Assembly: GCA_009783565.1 (NCBI GenBank)
Contig: WRDF01000001.1
Span: 248,001 to 312,000 of the forward strand
DNA from: Rikenellaceae bacterium
Lineage (GTDB): Bacteria; Bacteroidota; Bacteroidia; Bacteroidales; Rikenellaceae
Length of the DNA: 64,000 nt
Direction of reading: 5' to 3'
Below the pieces are notes generated by a model. That model searched no databases, had not been told where the DNA came from, and worked only from the letters and a program-made list of their open reading frames with translations. The translations under genes were made by a program, and so were the position numbers. Shown here one piece after another: positions 7,450 to 16,814 of the stretch; within the stretch, counting starts at the first letter, position 1; each line of letters opens with the position of its first letter.

Positions 7450-8481
7450 ATGACCAAACAACCACTATACGGTCTTACGCTCAGCGAGTTACGCGAAATC
7501 GCCGCCTCGCTGGACATGCCGCGTCACACAGCGGGTCAGATCGCCGCGTGGCTGTATAAAAAACGTGCGACCGATATTGCGCAGATGACCGACCTGTCGC
7601 TGAAAAACCGTGCGCTGCTCGAAGAAAAATACGAGGTCGGCCTCACCGCGCCGACAAGCGTCGCGGAATCGGCCGACGGCACGCGCAAATATCTGTTCCC
7701 GACGGCGAAAGGTCACGCCATCGAGGCGGCGATGATCCCCGACGGCGAACGAGCGACGCTCTGCGTGTCGTCGCAGGCGGGATGCCGTATGGGGTGTACG
7801 TTCTGCATGACGGGGCGGCAGGGGTTGCAGCACAACCTCACGGCGGGCGAAATTCTGAACCAAATGCGTTCTATCACCGAGAGTGAGCAGCTCACGAATA
7901 TCGTTTACATGGGCATGGGTGAGCCGTTGGACAACCTCGACGAGGCGCTCAAATCGCTTGAAATCCTGACCGCCGACTGGGGTTACGGATGGAGTCCGAC
8001 GCGCATAACCGTCTCTACCATAGGCATTTTACCGCAACTGCGGCAGTTGCTCGACCGCTCGAAAGTCCACGTCGCCGTAAGCCTCCATACGCCGTTTGCC
8101 GCCGAGCGCGCGGAACTGATGCCTATGGAAAAGGCATTTCCGGCGAAGGAGATCGTGGCTCTGCTGAAAGAATACGACTTCTCCGGACAGCGGCGCGTTA
8201 GTTTCGAATATATTGTGTTTCAAGGGATTAACGACTCTCCGGCACATGTTCGCGAGCTTGCACGGCTGTTGGACGGCCTGAAATGCCGTATCAATCTTAT
8301 TCGTTTCCATGCGATTCCCGATTCGCCGCTACGCAGTCCCGACGACATCGGGATAGAGCGTTTTCGTGACGCGATCGCGGCGAAGGGTATTATCACCACC
8401 ATACGCTCGTCACGCGGCGAAGATATTCAGGCCGCCTGCGGGCTTCTCTCGACCTCGACAAAACCATCGACAAAACCATAA
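7450..8481 (+). CDS. rlmN: 23S rRNA (A2503-C2)/tRNA (A37-C2) methyltransferase RlmN
   Basis: This 343-residue radical-SAM enzyme methylates C2 of adenosine 2503 in 23S rRNA and A37 in some tRNAs. The CxxxCxxC motif (CRMGCTFC, Cys112/116/119) binds the [4Fe-4S] cluster. It is followed by NLTAGEILNQM and MGMGEPLDNLDEALKSLEIL. The catalytic methyl-carrying Cys lies near the C-terminus in SSRGEDIQAACGLL. The start at 7450 (MTKQPLYGLTLSELREIAASL) matches the family; the frame is open further upstream but that overlaps the tRNA. The C-terminal tail STSTKPSTKP is a small local duplication. priA starts 5 nt after the stop, so the two probably form an operon. Confidence 0.95.
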   Translation: MTKQPLYGLTLSELREIAASLDMPRHTAGQIAAWLYKKRATDIAQMTDLSLKNRALLEEKYEVGLTAPTSVAESADGTRKYLFPTAKGHAIEAAMIPDGERATLCVSSQAGCRMGCTFCMTGRQGLQHNLTAGEILNQMRSITESEQLTNIVYMGMGEPLDNLDEALKSLEILTADWGYGWSPTRITVSTIGILPQLRQLLDRSKVHVAVSLHTPFAAERAELMPMEKAFPAKEIVALLKEYDFSGQRRVSFEYIVFQGINDSPAHVRELARLLDGLKCRINLIRFHAIPDSPLRSPDDIGIERFRDAIAAKGIITTIRSSRGEDIQAACGLLSTSTKPSTKP

Positions 8482-8486
8482 CGCCG

Positions 8487-10715
8487 ATGCTGTATGCCGA
8501 TATAATTCTGCCGATCGCACGCGACGGGTTCACGTTCGAGGTGGGCGAAGCACTGCACGCGGACATTACGGAGGGGCGCGGAGTGAGCGTACAGCTTGGG
8601 GCGGAGAAACGTTATATGGGCATCGTGTGGCGGTTACATAACGAGCGGCCGCCGTATAAAAAAATCAAAACGATAGACGAGTATGTCGCCAATGCTCCGG
8701 CACTTACGGCCGAGCAACGGCGGTTCTGGGAGTGGTGTGCGGCATATTATATGTGCACGCTCGGCGAGGTTATGCGCGCGGCGTTGCCTGAGGCTATGAA
8801 GCCCGAAGGTTTTTCGCGCGAGGAGTTTTTACGCGATGTTTATAAGCCCCGCACGGCGACGTATGCTACTTTGCAGTCGTATGACGAAACGACTCTAAAC
8901 GGGTGGTTCGATGGACTGGAACGGCGGGCGAAAAAGCAATACGAAGCGCTGGCAGAGATTGTCGCTGCGGGCGGCGATGTTCCGGCCGTTGCGCTGAAAG
9001 CCTCACCGACTGTTCTGAAAGAGCTTTCGAAAAAGAAGATGATCGCGCTCTCAAAGCGTGAATCCACGGCGGACGAACCCCCGCCCCTGCCAGCCACACT
9101 GCCCGCGTTGACGCAGGCACAACAGGCGGCTCTGGCAGCTATCGTTTCCGCACCGCAGCAAGTCGTTCTGTTGCACGGGGTCACGGGCAGCGGTAAGACG
9201 GAGGTCTATATAAATCTTATCGCGGAGCAGCTGCAAAAGGGCAAAAATGTGCTTTATCTGCTGCCAGAAATCGCGATGACGACGCAGCTGGTCGATCGCA
9301 TAAGGCACTGGTTCGGCGAGCGCGTCATAACCTATCACTCGCGGTTCTCCACACGCCACCGTGCCGAGGCCTACCGCCGCGTGAATCGCTCGACGGGCGG
9401 CGAAGTTATCTTGGGCACGCGCTCGTCTTTATTCCTGCCTGTCAGCAACTTGGGGCTGGTGATCGTAGACGAGGAGCATGATGCGAGTTATAAACAGGTC
9501 GATCCCGCGCCGCGCTATCATGCGCGCGATGCGGCGGTGATGCTGGCACGCCTCGCGGGCGCAAAGACAGTGTTGGGCAGCGCAACCCCGTCAGTGGAAA
9601 GTTGGGCTAATGCGGCGGAAGGAAAGTACGGGCTGGCAACGCTTGCCGAACGTTACGGTGGCGTGCCGATGCCCGAAATTATTGTTTCCGATACGTTGCG
9701 CGCCGTAAAGCGCGGCGAACGCACGGTCCATTTCAACAAAGACCTTCTCGATCGCCTTGCGGCGGTTCTCGCGCGCGGCAGACAGGCAATGCTGTTCCAG
9801 AACCGGCGCGGATTCGCACCCTACGTAGAGTGCACGACGTGCGGCGCAGCGGCGATGTGCCCTCACTGCAACGTTACGCTCGTTTTGCATAAAGCCGATG
9901 CGCGCCTGCGGTGTCATTATTGCGGCCACTCCGCGCCCGTCGTGCATGTGTGTAAGGGTTGCGGCGCGGAGAGTATGGAAGCGCGCGGATTCGGAACGGA
10001 GAAGGTCGAGGAAGAGCTTGCGCGGCTATTTCCTGAGGCGCATCTGGCGCGACTCGACCGCGATACGGCAACATCCGAAGCGCGCTATCGGGCGATAATT
10101 TCGGCTTTCGAACGCGGCGAGACGGACGTGCTCATCGGCACGCAGATGATATCCAAAGGCTTTGATTTCAAGGGTGTTGCACTTGTGGGGATGCTCAATG
10201 CCGACAACCTGCTGTCGTATCCCGATTTCCGCGCATCGGAGCGCGCGTTCCAGACGATAACCCAGATGGCAGGGCGTGCCGGACGGCGCGGCGAGCGCGG
10301 CGAAGTGGTCATCCAGACCGCACAGCCACAGCTCCCCATCATCCGCGAGGCGGCCGCAGGCGATTATGCAGCGATGGCCGTGACGCAACTCGCCGAGCGC
10401 GCCGAATTTTTCTATCCGCCATATTGCCGCCTGATCGAAATCACGCTGCGCCACCGCAACTCCGAACTGCTATGGGAGGCGGCCAACCGTTTCGCAGCCG
10501 CCGCACGCACCACTTTCGGCCGCAGCCTGCTGGGGCCTCAACCGCCGCTCGTCGATCGCATAAAAAACGTCTGCATACTGTCGTTCCTGCTGAAAGTCGA
10601 ACGCACGCAATCGTTCTCCCGCGCCAAAGATGCGCTTTCGGCCGCCGTCGCCACCCTTCGCTCCGAACAGCGATTCCGCTATGTCGATTTTATTTTCAAC
10701 GTCGATCCGCAGTAG
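8487..10715 (+). CDS. priA: Primosomal replication restart helicase PriA
   Basis: This 742-residue SF2 DNA helicase reassembles the replisome at stalled forks. It has an N-terminal 3'-DNA-end binding domain (1-105) and a helicase core with Walker A GVTGSGKTEVY (about residues 230-240), DEEH box (VIVDEEHDASYKQ) and GSATPS. A zinc-binding insert holds eight cysteines (CTTCGAAAMCPHC...CHYCG...CKGCG, about 450-500). The C-terminal helicase lobe contains GTQMISKGFDFKGVALVG and QMAGRAGRRGERGEVVIQT. Length matches the family (about 730). The gene starts 5 nt after rlmN. Confidence 0.96.
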   Translation: MLYADIILPIARDGFTFEVGEALHADITEGRGVSVQLGAEKRYMGIVWRLHNERPPYKKIKTIDEYVANAPALTAEQRRFWEWCAAYYMCTLGEVMRAALPEAMKPEGFSREEFLRDVYKPRTATYATLQSYDETTLNGWFDGLERRAKKQYEALAEIVAAGGDVPAVALKASPTVLKELSKKKMIALSKRESTADEPPPLPATLPALTQAQQAALAAIVSAPQQVVLLHGVTGSGKTEVYINLIAEQLQKGKNVLYLLPEIAMTTQLVDRIRHWFGERVITYHSRFSTRHRAEAYRRVNRSTGGEVILGTRSSLFLPVSNLGLVIVDEEHDASYKQVDPAPRYHARDAAVMLARLAGAKTVLGSATPSVESWANAAEGKYGLATLAERYGGVPMPEIIVSDTLRAVKRGERTVHFNKDLLDRLAAVLARGRQAMLFQNRRGFAPYVECTTCGAAAMCPHCNVTLVLHKADARLRCHYCGHSAPVVHVCKGCGAESMEARGFGTEKVEEELARLFPEAHLARLDRDTATSEARYRAIISAFERGETDVLIGTQMISKGFDFKGVALVGMLNADNLLSYPDFRASERAFQTITQMAGRAGRRGERGEVVIQTAQPQLPIIREAAAGDYAAMAVTQLAERAEFFYPPYCRLIEITLRHRNSELLWEAANRFAAAARTTFGRSLLGPQPPLVDRIKNVCILSFLLKVERTQSFSRAKDALSAAVATLRSEQRFRYVDFIFNVDPQ

Positions 10716-10737
10716 CGCACATGTGTCAGCACACAAC

Positions 10738-10823
10738 CGTCATTGCGAGGAGTGCGTAAACACGACGAAGCAATCCAGTACTTTTTCTTTCTGGATTGCT
10801 TCGCCTATCGGCTCGCAATGACG
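10738..10823. repeat. GTCATTGCGAG-type palindromic repeat, copy 1
   Basis: Arms CGTCATTGCGAG and CTCGCAATGACG enclose a second inverted pair, CGAAGCAATCCAG/CTGGATTGCTTCG, with variable filler. It lies just after priA and could act as its transcription end. Related copies are at 11712-11795, 24691-24771, 33962-34043, 39163-39246 and 43254-43335. Confidence 0.85.
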
Positions 10824-11234
10824 ATTAAAGACAACACAGCATATCCCCGAAATTACATCAAACAAAGTTTCTGCGCCCTATCGTTTTTGAGGAAAGATAG
10901 GGCTACATTTGCAGCGGCAACAGCCTAAAAGAGAGGAATAACGCTTGTAAGTGTCAGATATTCTACATACTTTTGTAGAGCGTCTCGAAAGAGGCGCAGA
11001 CATATTTGAACATGGAAAGTGTTTAGCCTTATTCTCAGATAACGAATCTGGTAAATTCAACAATAACGAGAATAAGCGAATTCCCTTACGTCATACTCTG
11101 GCGTGGGCTGTTGCTTATTTTTTGTTGAGGGTTTTCTAAGACCTGCTATCAGAAATAAGTCTATCAGTCCCACGCTTTCCTTTTGGATAATCGCTTACCT
11201 TGGGGCTGGGTAGCGGGCGCAAAAAACCACTGTT
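10824..11234. other. Gene-poor AT-rich interval with several hairpins
   Basis: No convincing gene is seen. The interval holds short stable hairpins: CTACA/TGTAG at 10963-10978; GCGTCTC-GAAA-GAGGCGC at 10980-10997 (GNRA loop); CTTATTCTC/GAGAATAAG around 11029-11076. These lead into the structured element at 11101-11180. A 62-codon frame opening with GTG at 10951 overlaps them but has no recognisable homology. Base composition is clearly richer in A+T than in priA. Confidence 0.4.
11101..11180 (+). ncRNA. Structured intergenic element, copy 1 (CGTGGG...CCCACGC)
   Basis: Terminal arms GCGTGGGCTG and CAGTCCCACGC close a stem. An inner pair CTTATTTTT/AGAAATAAG encloses the loop TTGAGGGTTTTCTAAGACCTG. 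A second element at 19288-19450 shares the start (CGTGGG), the TGAGG-TTTC-ACCTG block, AGAAATAA and ACGCTTTC. It could be a small RNA or a miniature mobile element; neither can be proven here. It lies 55 nt before the start of the 11235 gene. Confidence 0.4.
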
Positions 11235-11621
11235 ATGGCTCAATTAATCTGCGAAAAATTCCTGCAAGAAAACGGAATTAAGTATGAAAAAACTCCTGAG
11301 GGATTGTTAATTTTCTCTTATCAAGGAGGTAATTTCATAATAACAAACGACGAGAAAGATGAATTATTTCTACAAATTTTAATGCCCGGAATTTACAACG
11401 AAAATTCCCCTGCGAATAAATCAAAAATTCTCTCTGTGCTTAATGATTTAAACAGAGAAATGAAGATCGCAAAAGCCAGATATGAGCCAGATAATACGGT
11501 GTGGCTGGCTATTGAGATGTTCATTGATCGTACTCCTGACTTGAAGGATTTCTTTTTCCGAGTAATGGATATATTACACGAAACAAGAATGAGATTCGTA
11601 AATAAAATGAGTAACATCTGA
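11235..11621 (+). CDS. Small protein, possibly YbjN/type III chaperone-like fold
   Basis: The predicted 128-residue acidic cytoplasmic protein opens MAQLICEKFLQENGIKYEKTPEGLLIFSYQGGNFIITNDE and continues with a helical half (KSKILSVLNDLNREMKIAKARYEPDNTVWLAIEMF). The alternation of an N-terminal amphipathic helix, a beta-hairpin pair (GLLIFSYQGGNFIITND) and a long C-terminal helix resembles YbjN-like or secretion-chaperone-like proteins, but this is only a pattern impression. Codons are AT-rich compared with priA and rplT, which suggests acquisition. No signal peptide or catalytic motif is seen. It sits alone between repeat-rich intervals, directly after the structured element at 11101. Confidence 0.65.
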   Translation: MAQLICEKFLQENGIKYEKTPEGLLIFSYQGGNFIITNDEKDELFLQILMPGIYNENSPANKSKILSVLNDLNREMKIAKARYEPDNTVWLAIEMFIDRTPDLKDFFFRVMDILHETRMRFVNKMSNI

Positions 11622-11711
11622 TTGTAAGTCAGGAGATTACAGATTTGAGCCCCGGTGGTATCGCCCGTCGGCACAGGCTTGCAACCCGTGCCCTGTTGCC
11701 ATTCGTCCGAC

Positions 11712-11795
11712 CGTCACTGCAAGCCCGCAGAGCACGGCAATCCAGAAAAAAGGAATGGATTGCCACGTTGTGCTTGTGCGCTCTTTGCAATGACG
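11712..11795. repeat. GTCATTGCGAG-type palindromic repeat, diverged copy 2
   Basis: The arms CGTCACTGCAAG...CTTTGCAATGACG enclose GGCAATCCAG and ATGGATTGCC. The order is as in the other copies, but the arms carry more substitutions. It belongs to the repeat-rich interval 11622-11867. Confidence 0.6.
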
Positions 11796-11809
11796 AGACA
11801 TATAAAATC

Positions 11810-11841
11810 AAAAGCCCCTCCTTGTACAAGGAGGGGCTTTT
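11810..11841. terminator. Perfect 32-nt palindromic terminator after rplT
   Basis: The whole 32 nt is its own reverse complement (arms AAAAGCCCCTCCTTG, centre TACA) and is followed on the minus strand by TTTTGATTTTAT. It should end the rpmI-rplT transcript and possibly also reads from the left. Confidence 0.8.
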
Positions 11842-11867
11842 GCCGGCACTTTAAAACGGGGACCCTG

Positions 11868-12212
11868 CTATTTAACCGTGTTTATAACTTTCTCGAATGC
11901 CTTCGGGTTGTTCATCGCCAGGTCGGCCAGCACCTTGCGGTTCAGGTCGATGCCCGCTTTGTGAACCTTGCCCATAAATTCCGAGTAGGTCATGCCGTGC
12001 GAGCGAGCACCGGCGTTTATGCGCGTAATCCACAGGCTGCGGAACGTTCTCTTTTTGTTCTTGCGGTCGCGGTAGGCGTATGTAAGCCCTTTTTCGACAG
12101 TATTTTTGGCTACTGTCCATACGTTCGAGCGCGAGCCGAAATTCCCCTTCGCAAGTTTCAGAACTTTTTTGCGCCGCGCTCTCGAAGCAACGGCATTTAC
12201 TGATCTTGGCAT
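11868..12212 (-). CDS. rplT: 50S ribosomal protein L20
   Basis: This 114-residue basic protein opens [29 protein letters not shown] and has the conserved [25 protein letters not shown] core. L20 is an early assembly protein of the large subunit that binds 23S rRNA domain I. Length and sequence fit the family throughout. It follows rpmI with a 97-nt gap, and both probably use the promoter at 12536-12567. In many bacteria infC precedes this pair; here the upstream neighbour is an unrelated gene. A palindromic terminator follows. Confidence 0.98.
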   Translation of the reverse strand: MPRSVNAVASRARRKKVLKLAKGNFGSRSNVWTVAKNTVEKGLTYAYRDRKNKKRTFRSLWITRINAGARSHGMTYSEFMGKVHKAGIDLNRKVLADLAMNNPKAFEKVINTVK

Positions 12213-12309
12213 AATCTAAAAAATTTTACGAACGCACGGGCGGCGCGGTTCTCCCACGCTCTTTGGGGCCTTCGCTGCATTCTTTGGTTTTACGTTTACG
12301 CTCCTTGGT

Positions 12310-12504
12310 TTATTTAACCAAGAGCATTTTTACTCTCACCTCATCGGCCGGATCTACAAGACCCGAATGTGTGAGGTTGCGTTTTTGTTTCGTCGTTTTC
12401 TTGGTGAGGATGTGGCTGTGATAAGCGTGTTTCCTCTTGATCCGGCCTGTTCCCGTAAAGCTGAAACGCTTCTTGGCGGCCGCATTGGTTTTCATCTTAG
12501 GCAT
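12310..12504 (-). CDS. rpmI: 50S ribosomal protein L35
   Basis: This 64-residue, strongly basic protein reads [44 protein letters not shown], the L35 signature. Its place immediately before rplT is the universal order. The leader of about 25-30 nt after the promoter has no infC reading frame, so this pair is transcribed on its own. The 97-nt space to rplT contains no obvious hairpin or promoter. Confidence 0.98.
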   Translation of the reverse strand: MPKMKTNAAAKKRFSFTGTGRIKRKHAYHSHILTKKTTKQKRNLTHSGLVDPADEVRVKMLLVK

Positions 12505-12535
12505 TGTGTCGATGTTATAAATGTTAAACAGCCCG

Positions 12536-12567
12536 CAAAGATAAAAAAGTTTTGCGGAATAAACAAA
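12536..12567 (-). promoter_or_regulatory. Promoter of rpmI-rplT
   Basis: On the minus strand TTTG (12564-12567), 20 nt, then TATCTTTG (12536-12543). This is an excellent Bacteroidota promoter, 32 nt before the rpmI start. Confidence 0.75.
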
Positions 12568-12575
12568 TCCTGCGA

Positions 12576-15275
12576 CTATTTAACTTTCACCGATCCGACC
12601 GAGCGGACTACACGCCCGTCATCGGTAACGCCTTCGAGAATGATCGAGTAGGAGGTGTCGGGCAAATCGGCAGAGTAGAACCTGAAATCCGCACACCCGT
12701 CCTCATCCGAGCGAACGGCGGGATTCCAGTAAAGCGTTATGCGCCTGTCGTTCCTCCAAGCGGCTTTTTCAGCATCTGTCTCGTATTTGGGCGAATAGAA
12801 TTCCGCCGCTCTCTGGTAGCCGAGCGGGTTGATGGTCTTACGGTTAAAAACCGGCCTGGGGATGCCTCTCAAACCTAATCCCGACTTTGTATACACGGAA
12901 ATGACAGCGCCGTAAAGAGGTCCCCCTTCTTCAAAATTCCATCCGAAAGGCATTGTTTCCCGATCCCTTGCTATTTGGAGATATTCGACTATTTCCGTGC
13001 TGACCGACATAAAGAAACCTATTTGCCAGCTCTCGACATCCCAGTCATCTATTATTAGCCGCACCGGCTGATTGAGATATGTTAAAGTGTCAGGCTCCGG
13101 GCCTTCGAGCAGCATCGGCAGCAGCCTTATCAACAACATGCGCATATCAGGCATCCCGAGCGCATCGATATGCTTTTTGTCGAACGATCTGCCCATACGG
13201 AAGTCGTTCGCATAAAATCCTCGCGGCGGAGCTTTGGCCATGACGACCACCTCGTCTATCTCGATCACATCGTCCAGCCGCCATTGCCGGAGCGTGGAGC
13301 TTACCCTTCTCAGATAAGCGGTGTCGGTCTGCTGCGCCGGATCGTTTCTTGTTATCGCATCGTGCATCAGCAGCTGCGGTATAACGGGCAGTTGCGGCAT
13401 CCGGTCGATCAACAGTTCGACGCGGTTTCTGCGTCTTGCCGAATTAGCCCGCACAAACAGGCTCGTGCCTTCCGGAATATCGAACCCGTGAAAAGCGAAT
13501 TTCCCGTCGTTGTCTACCGACTGTGCGTCGAATTGGAACAGATCGGTACTCCTGTTGAATGCCGTTACCGTAGCATCTCTGACCGGCGACGGCCGCCCTC
13601 TGAAAGGTATGGTTACAACGCCGCCGGTTATAGCGTCTATTGACTCCGGTATGACTTGCGGATGCTCTGCACGGCCTTTCAACACGTTCGGGACATCGTA
13701 CCGCCGCCAGCCCTGCGTGAGCATCAGGGCTTCGAGAGCTTCGCGGCGATCACGATGGTCGTCGCCGTCACCACAGAAGTACCATGCCGGATCTTCTATA
13801 TGTCCGCGCAGGTCCGACGCCAACAGAAATTCGGTAAATATATCGGAGGCGCTGTCCGATTCGCTCAGTTTATCGTCGGTTACCGAAACCGAGAAACTCC
13901 CACGCAGCGGTTGGCCCTGAGCATCGGTTATCGTGGCCGTAACGTCCACCGCCTCGCGCCTGCCGTATGACTCACGGTCGGTGGTTATCACGGCGTACGC
14001 CTGATCGTCGTTCAGTATGAACGTGAGTCGCTCGCTGAGCACATTCATATTGCCGTCCGTGAGCACGACATGCAGAACTCCCGACGGAAAGCCCGAGGTC
14101 TCCACCCTCAGCGGACGACCGATGTCCTCGATCCTGTGCGCCAGAACGAGATTGCCGCGCATGTGCATGAGCAGGTAGAACGGCCCGGCAGGCCTGAAAT
14201 TATCGGGACAGGAAATCCCCACAGATATATGTCCCCCGGTCTGTCTCAGTTTAAGGGCCACCGTATTGGCACGCGCTTCAGGCAACTCGAACCGCAGCAC
14301 GGTTTCTCCGTCCGGCCCCGTGCATTCGGCATAATATTTCCTGCCTTTATGGGGCATGATACCGAATACGCCCATGCCTTTATACAAAGTGCCGAATGTC
14401 GTTATTTCATACCCTTCGTCATCGACGATCCTGCCCGTAATGTCGCGCGACATCCCGTCCTTGCCCATTGCCTTGAACCCGACAATGCAGCCTGCGCCAT
14501 CGATCAGAGAGCCGCCTTCGGGGAAAAATGAAACATCGAATTCATCGTCCGCAGCGGGAATCGTAAAAAACCGCTGAAATTTCTCATACTCGACCGTCAC
14601 GACATTCCGCGCCTCCGGGTTGTCGAGCCGCACCGTAAAACCAAGTTCTCCACGCCTGCCCAGCTCCCTTATATCTATATACTCGCCGTTCACGGCCAAG
14701 TATAAATCTTTGCCATTAAGCGACCGCCCCTCTCGCAGGTCCTGGATCGTGAGCGCCGCTCTTACGCGCCCGCCCCGACGGTGGTCGAACTCCATCGACA
14801 TCGGTATCAACAGCATCCTTCGGTCGCTGACACGAATACGTTTCACGGAGTAATATTCCTGGTCGAAATTCCTCATAAAGTTCGTATACGCCCGCAGGGT
14901 GTAAGTTCCCGAAGCGGTCTCCTCGTGCAAAGGTATGAATCCTGAGAAAACGCCGCCGCGCATGATCAGCCTTATATTATGGGCAACCCTCCCCGCCGGA
15001 TCGACGAGATCGACATACACGAACCTGCTGAAAGCTGCGAGTTTATGATCTGCCGCACAGACGACATAAGAGCGCAGCCACATCGTATCTCCCGACAGGT
15101 AATGATCGCGGTCGGTGTGGACGTAAACCTTTTCCTGCGGATACACGGCACGTTGTGAAAAGAACTTCTCGGCCGTCTCCCGAACAAACGACATATCGTC
15201 GCGCCCCTGCACGCGAGCATCGCACACAAAAGCAGACATAACAATTACCAGGCCTGCAAAAATCGATTTTTTCAT
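12576..15275 (-). CDS. Large secreted macroglobulin-like (MG2-domain) protein
   Basis: This protein of about 899 residues has a signal peptide ([23 protein letters not shown]) and no lipobox. An N-terminal MG2-like domain follows with the pattern [25 protein letters not shown], as in alpha-2-macroglobulin-like proteins of Bacteroidota. A further repeated beta-sandwich part carries [38 protein letters not shown] (another MG2-type strand pattern). A TonB-plug-like region is near residue 760 ([22 protein letters not shown]). The C-terminus reads [43 protein letters not shown]. No thioester CGEQ motif is present. It is probably envelope-located; the ligand is unknown. The start at 15275 gives a clean signal peptide; 15296 and 15281 are alternatives. 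Confidence 0.75.
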   Translation of the reverse strand: MKKSIFAGLVIVMSAFVCDARVQGRDDMSFVRETAEKFFSQRAVYPQEKVYVHTDRDHYLSGDTMWLRSYVVCAADHKLAAFSRFVYVDLVDPAGRVAHNIRLIMRGGVFSGFIPLHEETASGTYTLRAYTNFMRNFDQEYYSVKRIRVSDRRMLLIPMSMEFDHRRGGRVRAALTIQDLREGRSLNGKDLYLAVNGEYIDIRELGRRGELGFTVRLDNPEARNVVTVEYEKFQRFFTIPAADDEFDVSFFPEGGSLIDGAGCIVGFKAMGKDGMSRDITGRIVDDEGYEITTFGTLYKGMGVFGIMPHKGRKYYAECTGPDGETVLRFELPEARANTVALKLRQTGGHISVGISCPDNFRPAGPFYLLMHMRGNLVLAHRIEDIGRPLRVETSGFPSGVLHVVLTDGNMNVLSERLTFILNDDQAYAVITTDRESYGRREAVDVTATITDAQGQPLRGSFSVSVTDDKLSESDSASDIFTEFLLASDLRGHIEDPAWYFCGDGDDHRDRREALEALMLTQGWRRYDVPNVLKGRAEHPQVIPESIDAITGGVVTIPFRGRPSPVRDATVTAFNRSTDLFQFDAQSVDNDGKFAFHGFDIPEGTSLFVRANSARRRNRVELLIDRMPQLPVIPQLLMHDAITRNDPAQQTDTAYLRRVSSTLRQWRLDDVIEIDEVVVMAKAPPRGFYANDFRMGRSFDKKHIDALGMPDMRMLLIRLLPMLLEGPEPDTLTYLNQPVRLIIDDWDVESWQIGFFMSVSTEIVEYLQIARDRETMPFGWNFEEGGPLYGAVISVYTKSGLGLRGIPRPVFNRKTINPLGYQRAAEFYSPKYETDAEKAAWRNDRRITLYWNPAVRSDEDGCADFRFYSADLPDTSYSIILEGVTDDGRVVRSVGSVKVK

Positions 15276-15301
15276 GTACATCCGAATTGATCGCAACGCA
15301 C

Positions 15302-15334
15302 GAAGATAACGAAAAATTAAAAACCGTATCTTTG
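15302..15334. promoter_or_regulatory. Divergent promoter region (miaB / macroglobulin-like gene)
   Basis: Plus strand TATCTTTG at 15327-15334 lies 18 nt before miaB. Minus strand TATCTTCG at 15302-15309 lies about 26 nt before the leftward gene. The -33 boxes are weak in both. Confidence 0.5.
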
Positions 15335-15352
15335 TATTCTTAAAAAACGCAG

Positions 15353-16714
15353 ATGGAACTCAAAAACCTACGGCCCGTGACGGGCGGCGACGGACAGAAA
15401 TTGTATATCGAGACCTACGGCTGCCAGATGAACGTGGGCGACACCGAAATCGTCGTCTCCATTATGCAGGGCGAGGGTTTTGTGCACACCGAGCGCATCG
15501 ACGAGGCGGACGTTATACTGATCAACACGTGTTCGGTGCGCGACAACGCCGAACAGCGCGTCTGGGGGCGATTGCAGGAATTCCGCCGCCATAAAAAACG
15601 CGCGGGTGTGCTGGTGGGCGTTATCGGGTGTATGGCCGAGCGGCTGCGCGAGGAGCTTATGGAACGCGAACGCATCGTGGATGTAGTCGTGGGGCCGGAC
15701 TCTTACCGCGATCTGCCGAACCTGGTGCGCACGGCGGCGGAGGGCGCACGGGGCGTGAACGTCCAGCTCTCGCGCGAGGAAACGTACGCCGAAATCTCGC
15801 CTGTTCGGTTGGACAAGAACGGCGTGAGCGCATTTATCGCCATCATGCGCGGCTGCAACAATTTCTGCTCTTATTGTGTCGTGCCGTTCACGCGCGGCCG
15901 CGAGCGCAGCCGCTCGCCTGAGACGATAGTCCGCGAGGCACGCGAACTTTTCGACGCCGGATACCGCGAAGTAACGCTGCTCGGCCAGAACGTAAATTCC
16001 TATTCGCATGACTCCGATTCGGGCGGGCATTCGGGCGATTTTCCCGAATTGCTTCGGATGGTGGCGGAGATTTCGCCGTTGCTGCGCGTGCGGTTCGCCA
16101 CGTCGCACCCCAAAGACTTCAGCGACAAGCTGTTGGAGACGATGGCCGCGATGCCGAACATCTGCCGCTGCATCCACTTGCCGGCGCAGAGCGGCAGTAC
16201 GCGGATGCTCACGGTGATGAACCGCCGTTACACGCGCGAGTGGTACTTGGAACGGGCGGCGGCTGTGCGGCGGCTTATGCCCGACTGCGCGCTCACGACC
16301 GATATTATCGCGGGTTTCTGCGGTGAACGACCTGAGGATCACGCGGATACGTTATCGCTGATGCGCGAGGCAGCGTTCGATTTCGCCTACATGTTCAAAT
16401 ATTCGGAGCGTCCCGGCACTAAGGCGGCCGACGAGATGGACGACGACGTGGCGGAGGATGTGAAGACCGCGCGCCTGTCCGAAATAATCGCGTTGCAGAA
16501 CGAACTGTCGCTGGCGGGCAACCGCCTCGACATCGGACGGCGATTCGAAGTTCTGGTCGAGGGTGTATCAAAACGCGATACCGACCGCCTCTTCGGGCGC
16601 ACATCGCAAAATAAAGTCGTGGTCTTCCCGCGCGGCACGCTGAAAACCGGCGATTATGCCACAGTCGAGATCACCGACTGCTCGTCGGCGACGCTGCACG
16701 CGCGCGTAGTTTGA
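15353..16714 (+). CDS. miaB: tRNA-2-methylthio-N6-dimethylallyladenosine synthase
   Basis: This 453-residue radical-SAM methylthiotransferase adds the ms2 group to i6A37 of tRNAs. The N-terminal UPF0004 domain carries three cysteines for the auxiliary cluster (ETYGCQMN, INTCSVRDNAEQR, VIGCMAERL). The radical-SAM CxxxCxxC is at about residues 168-175 (RGCNNFCSYCVVPFTRG). A TRAM RNA-binding domain closes the protein (RRFEVLVEGVSKRDTDRLFGRTSQNKVVVF). The SVRDNAEQR segment and length favour MiaB over RimO or MtaB. It depends on Fe-S supply such as the nearby suf genes. Confidence 0.95.
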   Translation: MELKNLRPVTGGDGQKLYIETYGCQMNVGDTEIVVSIMQGEGFVHTERIDEADVILINTCSVRDNAEQRVWGRLQEFRRHKKRAGVLVGVIGCMAERLREELMERERIVDVVVGPDSYRDLPNLVRTAAEGARGVNVQLSREETYAEISPVRLDKNGVSAFIAIMRGCNNFCSYCVVPFTRGRERSRSPETIVREARELFDAGYREVTLLGQNVNSYSHDSDSGGHSGDFPELLRMVAEISPLLRVRFATSHPKDFSDKLLETMAAMPNICRCIHLPAQSGSTRMLTVMNRRYTREWYLERAAAVRRLMPDCALTTDIIAGFCGERPEDHADTLSLMREAAFDFAYMFKYSERPGTKAADEMDDDVAEDVKTARLSEIIALQNELSLAGNRLDIGRRFEVLVEGVSKRDTDRLFGRTSQNKVVVFPRGTLKTGDYATVEITDCSSATLHARVV

Positions 16715-16763
16715 TTTTAAACCACGCATGTGTCTGAAATGACTATTATTCGCGAAAAAATTC

Positions 16764-16771
16764 TAACTTTG
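16764..16771 (+). promoter_or_regulatory. Probable -7 box of tnaA
   Basis: TAACTTTG fits TAnnTTTG and lies 43 nt before the tnaA start. No TnaC-like leader peptide with a conserved Trp is visible in the leader. Confidence 0.5.
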
Positions 16772-16814
16772 TGTCGAAATTTAGACAACGGACTTTAAAG
16801 ATAACAAACCTACC

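Noticed and set aside
10951-11139. 62-codon frame with GTG start over the hairpin region
   Set aside because: It overlaps several stable hairpins and the structured element, has no recognisable homology and no good ribosome site; kept only as a note.
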